A DNA stretch of 18,645 nucleotides from Muribaculaceae bacterium (GCA_029056365.1 JAIDBM010000227.1:1-18645), one strand, 5' to 3'; shown: positions 1-8,103, counted from the first letter of the stretch. Program-made: numbers and translations. Notes: generated from the sequence alone by a model not told the origin.

Positions 1-805
1 TTCCTGCTCCGGCTATTGAAGAAATCCATTGCCGCACGGATGTGCGCTGGGGGTGCAGGTCGATGAGTTCCGACTGTGTCAAAATTGCTGTTTTACGCGC
101 GATGCCGAGTTTCCGGCTGTCGATGTCAAGCAGATATGACACCGTATGTCCGCAATTCTCGATTTTGCCGCACAGGCTCAGATAATCGGCGGCGCCGACC
201 AGAAGGGTGGGGTCGGCTACGAGTTCGGCGTCATGGTCGAGATAGCGACGGCACAGGGTAATGCCGGAATCCTCCCGTACCGAGACTTTATGGAACTTCT
301 TAAGCAGTTGCCTGCATTTCTGAGTCTGTTCGTTGTTGAATTCCCATTCATTAGTTCCGAACGAGGCCGCATAGGCAATGCGGCGGCAATCGGTGTTTTC
401 GGTGAATTCAAGAAACTTATCGGCAAGAATGCCTTTATTGTATCTCGGGCGCCATACCTGGTCGCTTCCGGTTATATAAGCGTCACATCCGTCAATAACG
501 GAGTATTTGTCGCAACGGTCGGTGGTGTTGATTTCATCGGCGATAAAATCAAGATTGTACCGGTTGGGCAGAGTATCGCCAAGTTTCATGAACCGATCGT
601 GACGCTTGTTGAGACGCCGCAGCAGTGTGCGGACGTTGCGGGCCGGTATTCTCAGACGGTCTTTCAGTGAAATCGCATCAACCGGACGGTAATTGATTGT
701 TACCGGATTATGTCCCATGGCGATTAGTGTTTTCTGAAGGGCCCAGTTCTGCAATATACCTCCGATGTTCATGCCGAGCGGCTGGGTTATGATAGCGATA
801 TTCAT
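1..805 (-). CDS. Polysaccharide pyruvyl transferase family protein (C-terminal part outside window)
   Basis: The reading frame starts at ATG 805-803 and stays open to base 1, giving 268 complete codons; the C-terminus lies outside the window. The N-terminus (MNIAIITQPLGMNIGGILQN, followed by a WALQKTL stretch) is the usual opening of this family. The downstream signatures ITGSDQVW, YAASFG and VSVRED-SG, then ADPTLL, are also typical. Known members transfer pyruvate from phosphoenolpyruvate to a sugar as a ketal, in the cytoplasm, during capsule or exopolysaccharide assembly. Some relatives in Bacteroidetes glycan loci have no proven activity, so the donor and acceptor are inferred. The ATG overlaps the stop of the upstream flippase gene as ATGA (802-805), which suggests coupled translation in one operon. 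The family is clear; the exact substrate cannot be read from this part. Confidence 0.9.
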   Translation of the reverse strand, partial: MNIAIITQPLGMNIGGILQNWALQKTLIAMGHNPVTINYRPVDAISLKDRLRIPARNVRTLLRRLNKRHDRFMKLGDTLPNRYNLDFIADEINTTDRCDKYSVIDGCDAYITGSDQVWRPRYNKGILADKFLEFTENTDCRRIAYAASFGTNEWEFNNEQTQKCRQLLKKFHKVSVREDSGITLCRRYLDHDAELVADPTLLVGAADYLSLCGKIENCGHTVSYLLDIDSRKLGIARKTAILTQSELIDLHPQRTSVRQWISSIAGAG

Positions 806-2349
806 ACCTGGAATTTTTTGATTAATTTAGAAACAAACGGGTCGATGAGTTCTTTCCGTTCCATACGGCTGAATCCGAAAGCGTAGATAAGAATCAGGTA
901 AACGGTTTCGGCTGCGGCGGTAAGAAGAATAAACCGGGGCCATCCGGCAACCATGTTGGCCGAAATGAACAATGGTACGGCAGTTGCGGCAAGTGTAACG
1001 CCTATGCACCGGAGGTAAACCTGCGATACAAGCGTGCGGTAACTGTATTTTACATATCGGTGTACTATGGTCCAGCTGATTATGTGGCATACCGCGTTGA
1101 TTACGAGTATGACAATGAAAACTGAGTAGGGCGGCAGTCCGGCTTTCAGGCACAGATAGCCCGTCGGCAGGGCCATAATCATCAGGGTTCCGCAAATTAT
1201 GTTGCCTGTTTTTATCCGTCCTATGGCATGATACACCATAAGATAGGCCGAGTGGAACGAGTCGGTGAGTATTATACCGAAAATTATCATGGCGAACATG
1301 CCGGTATAAGGCGGAATTTCATCTCCGAGCCACTGGTGGAGCAGAAAGTCGAGATTGAACGCTATAGGCATAATCAGCGCGAACATCAGGAAAAACGATA
1401 TTTTGCAGCCGTAGAACGTAAGGCGGTACATCGCCTCGTGTTTTTCTTCGGCATAAAGTTTCACTACCCTTGGGCGAACAGCCATCAGAAAATTGGTTAT
1501 GAACGATTTCAGCCCGGTCTGAATCTGCACGGCTATTGCCCGCGCGGCATTGAGTGTGGGTCCGTAGAAGATGTTCAGCACTATGTTCAGTCCCTGGTTC
1601 TGCACCACTACAGCGGTGTTGCCGAATATATCCCAGCCTGAGTAGCCAAGCAGGGTGCGGTAGAGTTTTTTGTCGCGTATGAATCTCATGCGGCATTCCG
1701 GATAATGGCGCCGGGTATAGAATCGGTAGAACATCTGTACCATAACCGAATTTGCCATGAGCAGAAAGCCGTAAAGAACAAGCCTGTGTCCGTTGTCGAG
1801 AGTTATGGCAAAGGCGATGGCCAGTTTCGAGAATGCTTCATACAGCCCCACGAATGCGAATACCGACATATTCTCGTGGCTGATTATCGAAGCATTGAAA
1901 GGTACCTGCGTGAATACGAAGCAGGTGGTGATGATTGAGAACTGGAGAATCCAGAAGGCCGCGTTGAGCCGGTCGGGCGGTATCGTCATGTAGTTGTACA
2001 GGAACCACACGCCGGCCGTCTCGCCTATTATTATTACCAGCAGAGCGGCGGCAATGTGCAGGTTTAGAGCGGCGGCGAATGTGTCGGCGAGCCTGCGTGT
2101 GTCGCCCTTGCCGAGTTCGTATGTCAGGAAGCGGCTGGTGGAGGCCGACAACGACCCGTTTATGAACGTCATCATCATTACAATTCCGCCCACAACGTCA
2201 TAGATGCCATAATCGGTTTCGCCAAGCGCGTGAAGTACAATACGCGATGTATAGAAAGTAACCGCCATTACCACCAGCATACGTATATATAGGAATGCGG
2301 TGTTTCTGGCGATTGTTTTCTTGTGCTGGCCTGTTATGGAATCGGTCAT
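802..2349 (-). CDS. Wzx-type polysaccharide flippase (MOP/MATE superfamily)
   Basis: This 515-residue protein is almost entirely membrane-spanning, with about 12-14 hydrophobic segments. It begins with a short polar tail, then a first helix around residues 17-37 containing TAFLYIRMLVVMAVTFYTSR, and the LGETDYGIYDVVGG stretch typical of O-antigen and capsule flippases. Members of this family move lipid-linked glycan repeat units from the inner to the outer face of the cytoplasmic membrane. The length matches Wzx-like 'lipopolysaccharide biosynthesis protein' entries. The stop codon overlaps the start of the pyruvyl transferase gene by four bases. There is a 28-base gap from the iron-sulfur protein gene upstream, the widest gap in this operon. 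The transported glycan cannot be deduced from sequence. No glycosyltransferase or Wzy polymerase is visible in the window, so these probably lie further left. Confidence 0.93.
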   Translation of the reverse strand: MTDSITGQHKKTIARNTAFLYIRMLVVMAVTFYTSRIVLHALGETDYGIYDVVGGIVMMMTFINGSLSASTSRFLTYELGKGDTRRLADTFAAALNLHIAAALLVIIIGETAGVWFLYNYMTIPPDRLNAAFWILQFSIITTCFVFTQVPFNASIISHENMSVFAFVGLYEAFSKLAIAFAITLDNGHRLVLYGFLLMANSVMVQMFYRFYTRRHYPECRMRFIRDKKLYRTLLGYSGWDIFGNTAVVVQNQGLNIVLNIFYGPTLNAARAIAVQIQTGLKSFITNFLMAVRPRVVKLYAEEKHEAMYRLTFYGCKISFFLMFALIMPIAFNLDFLLHQWLGDEIPPYTGMFAMIIFGIILTDSFHSAYLMVYHAIGRIKTGNIICGTLMIMALPTGYLCLKAGLPPYSVFIVILVINAVCHIISWTIVHRYVKYSYRTLVSQVYLRCIGVTLAATAVPLFISANMVAGWPRFILLTAAAETVYLILIYAFGFSRMERKELIDPFVSKLIKKFQV

Positions 2350-2377
2350 CAGTCTGTTCTTATTGTCGGGCCGGCTC

Positions 2378-3547
2378 TCAGAGCCGTCTCTTAAGTTTTC
2401 GTAATATGCGTGTTATCAGAGAGTCGTTCAGATTGTTGAATTTACGCATTGTATAGTCGAAGCCTCTTGAGTCGAGCAGTTCGTAGAACCTGTTTCTGTC
2501 GATTTTCGAGGGTGTGGAGTTGTGCAGTATGTGAGGATTTCCGGCTATGGCGCCCTCGAGAGGTTCGGATTTCGAATTTACCGACGAACCGAGCGAGTTG
2601 AAGAAATCGCGGCCTTTCGGATTGTTGAGCATAACCAGCGAGGTGCCCATGGGACTGTCGAACGACGGGTCGACATTCTCTATGCCCCAGAAGTCGCCTA
2701 TGGAGATGTCGGCCACGCGAGGCAGTTTTTTGAACTTACATTCAAAACAACATGGCCGCGAACCTATGTGGGCGCCAATGAAGCAGCGGGTGAAGAGGTC
2801 TTTTGTGCGGTTGCGTACGTATGTACGGCCGTTTTCGAATGTAGCCTTGAACGCGAAGTTGTGCCAGCCGCCATAGTCTTTGTTCTTCGGATGGTAGCTG
2901 AGCATAGGGGCACCGTATTTTTGTTCAAGGCTTTCGATATATTTTTTGAACAGTTTCGGCGAATTGATGTTTCCGCATACGAAATCAACCAGAATCAGAT
3001 TGTCGTAGTCTCTGCGCATGAACGATTTCAGACCGGCAATCTGACAGGGTGTTCCGCATACAAGCACGGGCCTGCCGGTGGCCACTGCCTTCCGCACAGC
3101 CTTGAAAAGTCCGGTGGCATCGCTTTGAAAATATTTCGATCCGCGAATCCGCTCAAGGTCGGCCGGATTGTCCGACAGTATATGTCTTGCCTGGAAATCA
3201 TCGGTCCATACCGCACCGCCGATGAATCCGCCATTCTGCAGCACTTTCGACGCCATGGCGGAAAACACACCGCCGGAGGTGCTGTTTATCCGGACAGAGT
3301 TGTCGGTATTATAGGCGGCAAGAACATCCGGATTTCCGAATTCCTTATTGCTGCCGTTTAATTCCGTGGCATTTATAAGCGGGCATATTTTCTCGCACAG
3401 ACTGCAGTCGATGCATTTGCTGTGGTCGACACTGGCTTGCCAGAATCCTTCAATATCGGTATTCCAGCTTATGGCCGATGTCGGACAGCAGTCGATGCAT
3501 GCTCCGCATCCGGTACAGTCTTCCTTTCGCAGAATGTTGATGGGCAT
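2378..3547 (-). CDS. FrhB-like iron-sulfur flavoprotein with N-terminal 2x[4Fe-4S] ferredoxin domain
   Basis: This 389-residue protein starts with a bacterial-type double-cluster ferredoxin domain. Cys11, Cys14, Cys17 and Cys21 form one CxxCxxCxxxCP motif and Cys45, Cys48, Cys51 and Cys55 form the second. Next come the N- and C-terminal regions of the coenzyme F420 hydrogenase/dehydrogenase beta-subunit (FrhB) family, seen in GTPCQIAGLKSF and DFVCGN, and in a second cysteine group (RPCCFECKF) followed by ADISIGDFWG. FrhB relatives bind FAD and pass electrons between iron-sulfur clusters and a soluble cofactor. Bacteroidetes are not known to make F420, so the F420 name should not be taken literally. 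Proteins of this build are common beside pyruvyl transferases in Bacteroidetes glycan loci, where their reaction is unknown. A redox step on a sugar or on the ACP-bound group is an inference. It sits 7 bases from the acyltransferase gene. Confidence 0.9.
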   Translation of the reverse strand: MPINILRKEDCTGCGACIDCCPTSAISWNTDIEGFWQASVDHSKCIDCSLCEKICPLINATELNGSNKEFGNPDVLAAYNTDNSVRINSTSGGVFSAMASKVLQNGGFIGGAVWTDDFQARHILSDNPADLERIRGSKYFQSDATGLFKAVRKAVATGRPVLVCGTPCQIAGLKSFMRRDYDNLILVDFVCGNINSPKLFKKYIESLEQKYGAPMLSYHPKNKDYGGWHNFAFKATFENGRTYVRNRTKDLFTRCFIGAHIGSRPCCFECKFKKLPRVADISIGDFWGIENVDPSFDSPMGTSLVMLNNPKGRDFFNSLGSSVNSKSEPLEGAIAGNPHILHNSTPSKIDRNRFYELLDSRGFDYTMRKFNNLNDSLITRILRKLKRRL

Positions 3548-3554
3548 ATAGTTG

Positions 3555-4232
3555 CTATTTGTGCGACCAGTTTATGTCTTTGGCAAAGGTTCTCGAAGGG
3601 TCGGCCATTACAAGCGAGCCGGCTTTTACGCGGCCTTGTACCACCGCCCCGGCGCCTATTATGGCGTTGTCGCCGATTTTTGATCCTTTCAGAATAATTG
3701 CGCCCTGGCCGATCCATACATGATTTCCTATCTCGACCGGAGCCGAAGGCTTGTAGCCGTCGATCTGCACCCTGTGGCCGCCGTCGTTGTCGCGTATCAC
3801 AACATCGCGCGAAATCAGACAATCGCTGCCGATTGTGATTTTATCCATGCATATAATCTCTACGCCCCGGTTCATCACGCATGGGCCCGAGATGTCGAGC
3901 GTGGCATCGCGGAATATCTGTATGTCGCATCCGTGGAAGAAGACTATGCGTTTTTCTTCGGCCCACGGAGCGGGCCGACGCAGTATCAGTCTGGCGCCAC
4001 GGTCCATCCACAGGCTGGTCTCGATTTTCGAACCCCGATATTTTTTGTTGCCGAATACAGTATCGCAGTCAATGGTGATTTCGGCATCGGCATGGATGTC
4101 GGTGACAGAATGACTTGTGCACCAGAAACGCTTGTCGCCCTGATGTTTGCGGAGGAAGTTGATTTTAAGTGTTCTCCAGAGCGCGGCCGGGCGCCATAAT
4201 CCTTGTTTGCATACGGTGGAAATTTTGCCCAT
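3555..4232 (-). CDS. Hexapeptide-repeat (left-handed beta-helix) acyltransferase
   Basis: This protein has 225 residues. The C-terminal half shows imperfect hexapeptide repeats of the left-handed beta-helix type: CVMNRGVEIICMDKITIGSD, then VEIGNHVWIGQGAIILKGSK, then IGDNAIIGAGAVV. The loop DNDGGH carries a histidine at the place of the catalytic base in maltose/galactoside O-acetyltransferases and WbbJ/WcaF-like enzymes. Such enzymes usually move acetyl from acetyl-CoA to a sugar hydroxyl. The N-terminal 70 residues are basic and not recognisable as a known domain. The gene lies 6 bases downstream of an acyl carrier protein gene. This raises the possibility that its donor is an acyl-ACP rather than acetyl-CoA; that point is inference. 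The family call is firm, the substrate open. Confidence 0.88.
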   Translation of the reverse strand: MGKISTVCKQGLWRPAALWRTLKINFLRKHQGDKRFWCTSHSVTDIHADAEITIDCDTVFGNKKYRGSKIETSLWMDRGARLILRRPAPWAEEKRIVFFHGCDIQIFRDATLDISGPCVMNRGVEIICMDKITIGSDCLISRDVVIRDNDGGHRVQIDGYKPSAPVEIGNHVWIGQGAIILKGSKIGDNAIIGAGAVVQGRVKAGSLVMADPSRTFAKDINWSHK

Positions 4233-4238
4233 TTGCGG

Positions 4239-4478
4239 TCAGATTTTTTTTGCAATGCAGTCAGTTATGTCTCCGATGTTTTGCCATGAAGGAATTTCGG
4301 CAGATGTGAATCTGATGCCGAACTCGCTCTCGATTTCAATTATCAGCTGAACGTTTGCCAGGGAATCCCACTCGTCGATGTCGGCGGCGGAAGTGTTTCG
4401 GTCGAGTATTATATCATCGTTGTCAAGAACATCGCGGAATATTTCCTGAAGTTTGGCTATTATGGTGTTATTGTCCAT
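4239..4478 (-). CDS. Acyl carrier protein (dedicated, glycan locus)
   Basis: This is a 79-residue acidic protein of normal ACP length. The motif EWDSL places Ser39 as the phosphopantetheine attachment site, followed by ANVQLIIEIESEFGIRF, the typical helix II/III region of ACPs and peptidyl carrier proteins. The usual fatty-acid ACP motif is DSLD; here it reads DSLA, as in specialised carriers paired with FkbH proteins. It would carry a thioester-bound acyl group in the cytoplasm. The gene is 11 bases downstream of the FkbH-like gene and 6 bases upstream of the acyltransferase gene, so loading enzyme, carrier and candidate user are adjacent. It is unlikely to be the housekeeping AcpP, which normally sits beside fabF; this location and motif argue for a dedicated role. 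Confidence 0.93.
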   Translation of the reverse strand: MDNNTIIAKLQEIFRDVLDNDDIILDRNTSAADIDEWDSLANVQLIIEIESEFGIRFTSAEIPSWQNIGDITDCIAKKI

Positions 4479-4489
4479 TTGCGATAGAT

Positions 4490-6208
4490 TTAGGATATAT
4501 GATTTTCGAGAGGCGAGAAGTCTCCTGTATATAGAACGTATTTGCAGGGTTCCATATTGTATGGCGAGAACCCGAGTGACGGATAATGTTCTTCCACCAT
4601 TTTGTTTTTGGCCGATGGAATATATTCGCCGATTATGCGTTTAAAGCCGTTTTCGGCTGCATAACGCACAATTTCGTTGGTTACATATCGTTCCATGCCT
4701 CTTTTGAGCACCCGGCACGACATAAGCCATGTGTCGATGAACAAAGTTTCGCTGTCTTTTTTTTCAAGAATCACAACGCTGATGAGTCCGTTGTCGCCGT
4801 ATTTGTCGTTCAGCGAGAATGCGAAAGTGGCGAATCGGTCGCGGTTGCCGGCTATCGCACGGATGTCGTCTTCGTTGTATCGTACGGTACGCAGGTTGAA
4901 CTGGTTGCTACGTTGGGTGAGCTGGGCTACGCGCGGAGTGTTGAACGGGTTGAATTCCTCGGTTGTGGCCTTCATCTGCAGCGATTTCAGAAAATCGTCC
5001 TCGTTGGTGAACTGCTGTTGTGCCGAAGATCTCAGCGCCTCCGACCGGTACTGGCTGTTGCGGGCTGCATCTTCACTTGAATAACTTGTGGTTTCGAACA
5101 GATTGAGAGCGCTGAGGAAATCGACATACTCGGCGGGGTCCTCAGGCATCTCGGGCACACATATGTCAGGGATGTTCTGCCGCACAATGTCGCGTTCGAA
5201 CGGATTGTCGTCGATGAACACCATCGAGTCGAACCCGATGTTGAGAGTGTGCTGTATATGGCGTATATTGTCGGCTTTGTTGTTCCAGTTGGCTACAAAC
5301 ATGGCGAAATCGTCAGGCCGCAGAATCATTTCCGGATTTTTTTCAAAGGCCTCCATGGCTGTGGACTCGTTGTTCTTGCTGCAGACCGCCAGTATAATGC
5401 CGCGTTCTTTCAGTTTCTTTATCCATGACTGGAATTCAGAAAAGGCTTTGCCTATTCCGAGTCCGTGCCCGATTTGGATTCCCTCCCAGCCGTCATCGCC
5501 CACAATGCCGCCCCACAGGGTGTTGTCGAGGTCGAGGATGATGCATTTGCGGAATTTGCCTTTTGCCGCTGCGATTATATCCACGGCCCGCGAAGCTATA
5601 TAAGGAAGCGAATTGATTCCAAGCACCATTTCGGTGCTTATGTATATGTTGGCATCGAAAGTGTTCCGGCGGCCCAGGCGGTTCTGGATGTCGGATATTC
5701 CGCAGATATAGAATCCGGGGTGCTTCGATGCGAATTCGCACAGCATGTAGTTGAGTTTCCGTAACTGGAATATGAATGAGTTTTCCAGCCTTAGTCCGTA
5801 GCTTCCGAAAATATTGTCGTTTATTTCAGGATAGTCGAAATAAATAAGTTTGCCTTTTGCCGATTCTGCAATTGTTCTGATTAGTTCCATGCGCTTTTGT
5901 GCGAGGCAGGCTTTTTCGCCGGGCATGAGCGAATCATATTGCTGCAGCAGTTTGGCGGTGGCGTGGAATACAATGGTGAAGTCAGGGTCGAAGCGGGAAT
6001 ATTCCGATTCGGGATTCAGAATCTGGAGTTCTATCTGGTTGAAGTCGGCTTCCCATATGTCGAGTCTGTAGCCACGTTCGGCCGCCATGCCTTTCAGAGC
6101 GGTGCAAAGCAGCTGGGTGGCGCTGTCGCCTAACACTGCAAGACGGATTGCAGGGAGCTTGTCCGGGATATTTTTCGCCAATTTCTTTAATTCCTGAAAT
6201 GTTTTCAT
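4490..6208 (-). CDS. FkbH-like HAD-IIIC protein (glyceryl/lactyl-ACP loading enzyme)
   Basis: This 572-residue protein has three parts. Residues 1-200 form an SGNH-like region (LAVLGDSATQLL near the start). Residues about 220-360 form the HAD core, with ILDLDNTLWGGIVGDDG placing the catalytic aspartates at 226 and 228; the CSKNN motif with Cys276 and the IDDNPFERD motif follow. Residues about 410-560 form a GNAT-like region with RVAQLTQRSNQFNLRTVRY, DKYGDNGLISVV, WLMSCRVLKRG and EYIPSAKN. In characterised members from polyketide pathways (FkbH, Tmn16, OzmB types) the enzyme dephosphorylates 1,3-bisphosphoglycerate and loads a glyceryl, or lactyl, unit onto a carrier protein, through a cysteine-bound intermediate. 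The ACP gene follows 11 bases downstream and is the obvious partner. No polyketide synthase is visible, so the C3 unit is more likely used to decorate a glycan. The family is certain; product and acceptor are inferred. Confidence 0.92.
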   Translation of the reverse strand: MKTFQELKKLAKNIPDKLPAIRLAVLGDSATQLLCTALKGMAAERGYRLDIWEADFNQIELQILNPESEYSRFDPDFTIVFHATAKLLQQYDSLMPGEKACLAQKRMELIRTIAESAKGKLIYFDYPEINDNIFGSYGLRLENSFIFQLRKLNYMLCEFASKHPGFYICGISDIQNRLGRRNTFDANIYISTEMVLGINSLPYIASRAVDIIAAAKGKFRKCIILDLDNTLWGGIVGDDGWEGIQIGHGLGIGKAFSEFQSWIKKLKERGIILAVCSKNNESTAMEAFEKNPEMILRPDDFAMFVANWNNKADNIRHIQHTLNIGFDSMVFIDDNPFERDIVRQNIPDICVPEMPEDPAEYVDFLSALNLFETTSYSSEDAARNSQYRSEALRSSAQQQFTNEDDFLKSLQMKATTEEFNPFNTPRVAQLTQRSNQFNLRTVRYNEDDIRAIAGNRDRFATFAFSLNDKYGDNGLISVVILEKKDSETLFIDTWLMSCRVLKRGMERYVTNEIVRYAAENGFKRIIGEYIPSAKNKMVEEHYPSLGFSPYNMEPCKYVLYTGDFSPLENHIS

Positions 6209-6212
6209 CGCG

Positions 6213-7142
6213 CTATATGAGTTCCTTTGTTTTCAAGTGGTTGATGAGGCCTGTTGTAAATAATTTGCGCCCGGAGCTGTTCAGACACAAGGCGTCTCTG
6301 AAGTTTGTCGCATCGCACAGTTTCTCATCGTGTGAAAAATCGATTGTGGTTATGCCGCATTCCTTGAGCGGAGAGAGCAGTGCCCGGTTCATGAATTTGT
6401 CGGGAATGAGTTCCAGCAGATTTTTGGACAGCGGAGGTATAACGGCTATTGGTTTCAGCTGCCTTTCCCGGCAGAAAGTAACGATGTCGGCCAGAATACT
6501 CTTGTTTGATCCGATGGCTTCGGAGGCTGAGCCGGGAAGATTGTCGTCGAGACTTGTGATAGAGAATTCTTTCATCCAGGAACTGATGTAGTTCATGGCC
6601 GATTCTTTCATGCCGTTTTCATCCAGCGGATTCGATGCCATGGCCAGTTGCCGCTGTAGTCTCTTGCCAAGCAGACCTTTCAGTCGGGGTGTAATCGACA
6701 GCGAGTATAGCGCCGGATGGTATTTTATAAGGGAATGCGTGCTGTGGCTGTAGTTGTTGATCAGAGCCGGATGCAGAACGAGGTAGTATCGGTGGTCGAG
6801 TGCGGTGTGGCCTTCGGTTAGCGAATACCTTGTTTTCAGAAGCGTGAACGGGCATAAAACAAGCAACACTGCACGTGGCCCGTTGTCGTCGAAATATGAG
6901 AAATAATTCTTCAGCATTCTGAAATCATATTCCAGAGTCTGAGGAACTACCGCGAGATTGAATCCGCGCACGCCTGTATCATTGAAGTCAATGGCGAATT
7001 TTGCCGGACGGCTTCCTAAGCTTATAATGTCGAGATGCTGAGGTATGTGCCTGATGTGGGCATAGTCCGGGAAAAGCAGGTCGTGGAACCTGAGATTTAT
7101 TCTGGAGTCGAGGTTTCTGAATTTTCGTTTTATATTGGCCAT
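6213..7142 (-). CDS. SGNH-hydrolase-like protein with altered catalytic positions (unknown function)
   Basis: The fold is recognisable only weakly as the SGNH/GDSL type seen in DUF1574- and DltD-like proteins. A beta strand leads to LGSRPAKFAID (residues 42-52), where active relatives have GSS or GDS. A GFNLA segment follows (Asn62), then VIPPLSKNL, and FRDALCLNSSG (281-291), where active enzymes have DxxH. Here the expected Ser is Arg45 and the expected His is Cys286. No signal peptide or membrane segment is clear. I chose the ATG at 7142 (309 residues), two bases after the stop of the reductase gene. An in-frame ATG at 7160 would add MPRLLI and overlap that gene by 16 bases. The next gene, FkbH-like, follows after 4 bases. 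A role as acyl-transfer or scaffold partner of the ACP system is a guess; it may also be catalytically dead. Confidence 0.7.
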   Translation of the reverse strand: MANIKRKFRNLDSRINLRFHDLLFPDYAHIRHIPQHLDIISLGSRPAKFAIDFNDTGVRGFNLAVVPQTLEYDFRMLKNYFSYFDDNGPRAVLLVLCPFTLLKTRYSLTEGHTALDHRYYLVLHPALINNYSHSTHSLIKYHPALYSLSITPRLKGLLGKRLQRQLAMASNPLDENGMKESAMNYISSWMKEFSITSLDDNLPGSASEAIGSNKSILADIVTFCRERQLKPIAVIPPLSKNLLELIPDKFMNRALLSPLKECGITTIDFSHDEKLCDATNFRDALCLNSSGRKLFTTGLINHLKTKELI

Positions 7143-7144
7143 GA

Positions 7145-8047
7145 TCAATAAGCGGGGCAATAAACCGATTCCGGCAGATACTGGAAATCTTCGTTAAAGC
7201 TTGAAATCAGATTCATTTCATCGTCGGTAAGTTCGAAGTCGAATATGTTGTAATTGGCTTCGATGTGGTGTTTCGACGCGGCTTTAGGTATAGGAATCAC
7301 ATTGTTCTGTATATCCCATCGCAGCACAATCTGTCCGGGTGTCTTGCCGTATTTCCGGCATATGGCGTCTATGGCGTCCGAGTCCGTGAACGGATGTTTT
7401 TTTTTCAGAAACATCAGCGGGGAGTAGGCTTCACATACTATATTTTCTTTCCGGCAGAAGGCAAGGGTATCGCACTGAGTGTTCAGCGGCGAGACATATA
7501 TCTGGTTTACCATGGGGGTGACGGATGCCGATGCCATTATACGCATGAGATGTCGCGGACGGTGGTTGCTTACTCCTATGGCTCTTACATCGCCTTTACG
7601 GTAAAGTTCCTCCATGGCACTCCATATTTCCTCAAGGCAGTCGTTATAAGGCCAGTGGATGAGCAGGAGATCGATATAGTCGGTGCGCAGTTTTTTCATT
7701 GAACTGTACACCTGACGGAAAACGTTCTCGCGATGGTTATGGTCGGGGCAAGAGTCGGAATTATAGAAGTAAAATCCTGTGGGCATACCGTTGCGGTCGA
7801 GTCTGTCGCCGATTTTCGAGGTTATGAACACATCGTTGCGCCGGTATCCGGTGGTTTTGAATATTTTTGCGAATTGTTCGCCTATGCTTGCCTCGTTGGG
7901 GTAGTTGTGTGCGGTGTCGAACAATGTGCATCCGCAGTCAAGCGCATATTTCAGCGCATCGTGCAGGGTGTCTCCAGTCATGGGATATGTCCCTTGGCCG
8001 ACACATGGCATTTCGATTCCGTTGTGTAGTTTTATCGTGGGTATCAT
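7145..8047 (-). CDS. Aldo/keto reductase, first gene of the glycan operon
   Basis: This 300-residue protein has the full aldo/keto reductase signature: LHNGIEMPCVGQGTYPMTG at the N-terminus, Asp44 and Tyr49 in FDTAHNYPNEASIG, Lys78 in ITSKIGD, and His131 in LLLIHWP, the four catalytic residues. GVSNHRPRHL and the NADPH-binding IPKAASKHHIEAN segment follow. Enzymes of this group reduce aldehydes or ketones in a TIM barrel with NAD(P)H in the cytoplasm. The nearest resemblance is to the 2,5-diketo-gluconate reductase branch, whose real substrates vary. It opens the operon, about 50 bases downstream of a clear promoter. The position suggests it supplies or reduces a precursor for the ACP/FkbH pathway, but a general role is possible. 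A run of nine A residues in the coding strand (7397-7405) encodes Leu-Lys-Lys-Lys and leaves the frame intact. Confidence 0.93.
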   Translation of the reverse strand: MIPTIKLHNGIEMPCVGQGTYPMTGDTLHDALKYALDCGCTLFDTAHNYPNEASIGEQFAKIFKTTGYRRNDVFITSKIGDRLDRNGMPTGFYFYNSDSCPDHNHRENVFRQVYSSMKKLRTDYIDLLLIHWPYNDCLEEIWSAMEELYRKGDVRAIGVSNHRPRHLMRIMASASVTPMVNQIYVSPLNTQCDTLAFCRKENIVCEAYSPLMFLKKKHPFTDSDAIDAICRKYGKTPGQIVLRWDIQNNVIPIPKAASKHHIEANYNIFDFELTDDEMNLISSFNEDFQYLPESVYCPAY

Positions 8048-8103
8048 AATACATATTACATGACAGAATGGGTGTTTGTTCGTCTGTTTCAGCTACGTTC
8101 GTA

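Noticed and set aside
2522..3361. Long plus-strand open frame opposite the FrhB-like gene
   Set aside because: Its translation has no recognisable domain and biased composition, and it lies wholly opposite a gene with intact cysteine motifs.
7142..7160. Upstream ATG at 7160 as the start of the SGNH-like gene
   Set aside because: It overlaps the end of the reductase gene by 16 bases, while ATG 7142 follows its stop by two bases, the pattern seen elsewhere in this operon; it cannot be fully excluded.
7397..7405. Run of nine T (A in the coding strand) suggesting a frameshift in the reductase
   Set aside because: The frame is intact and catalytic and cofactor motifs lie on both sides; it encodes part of Leu-Lys-Lys-Lys.
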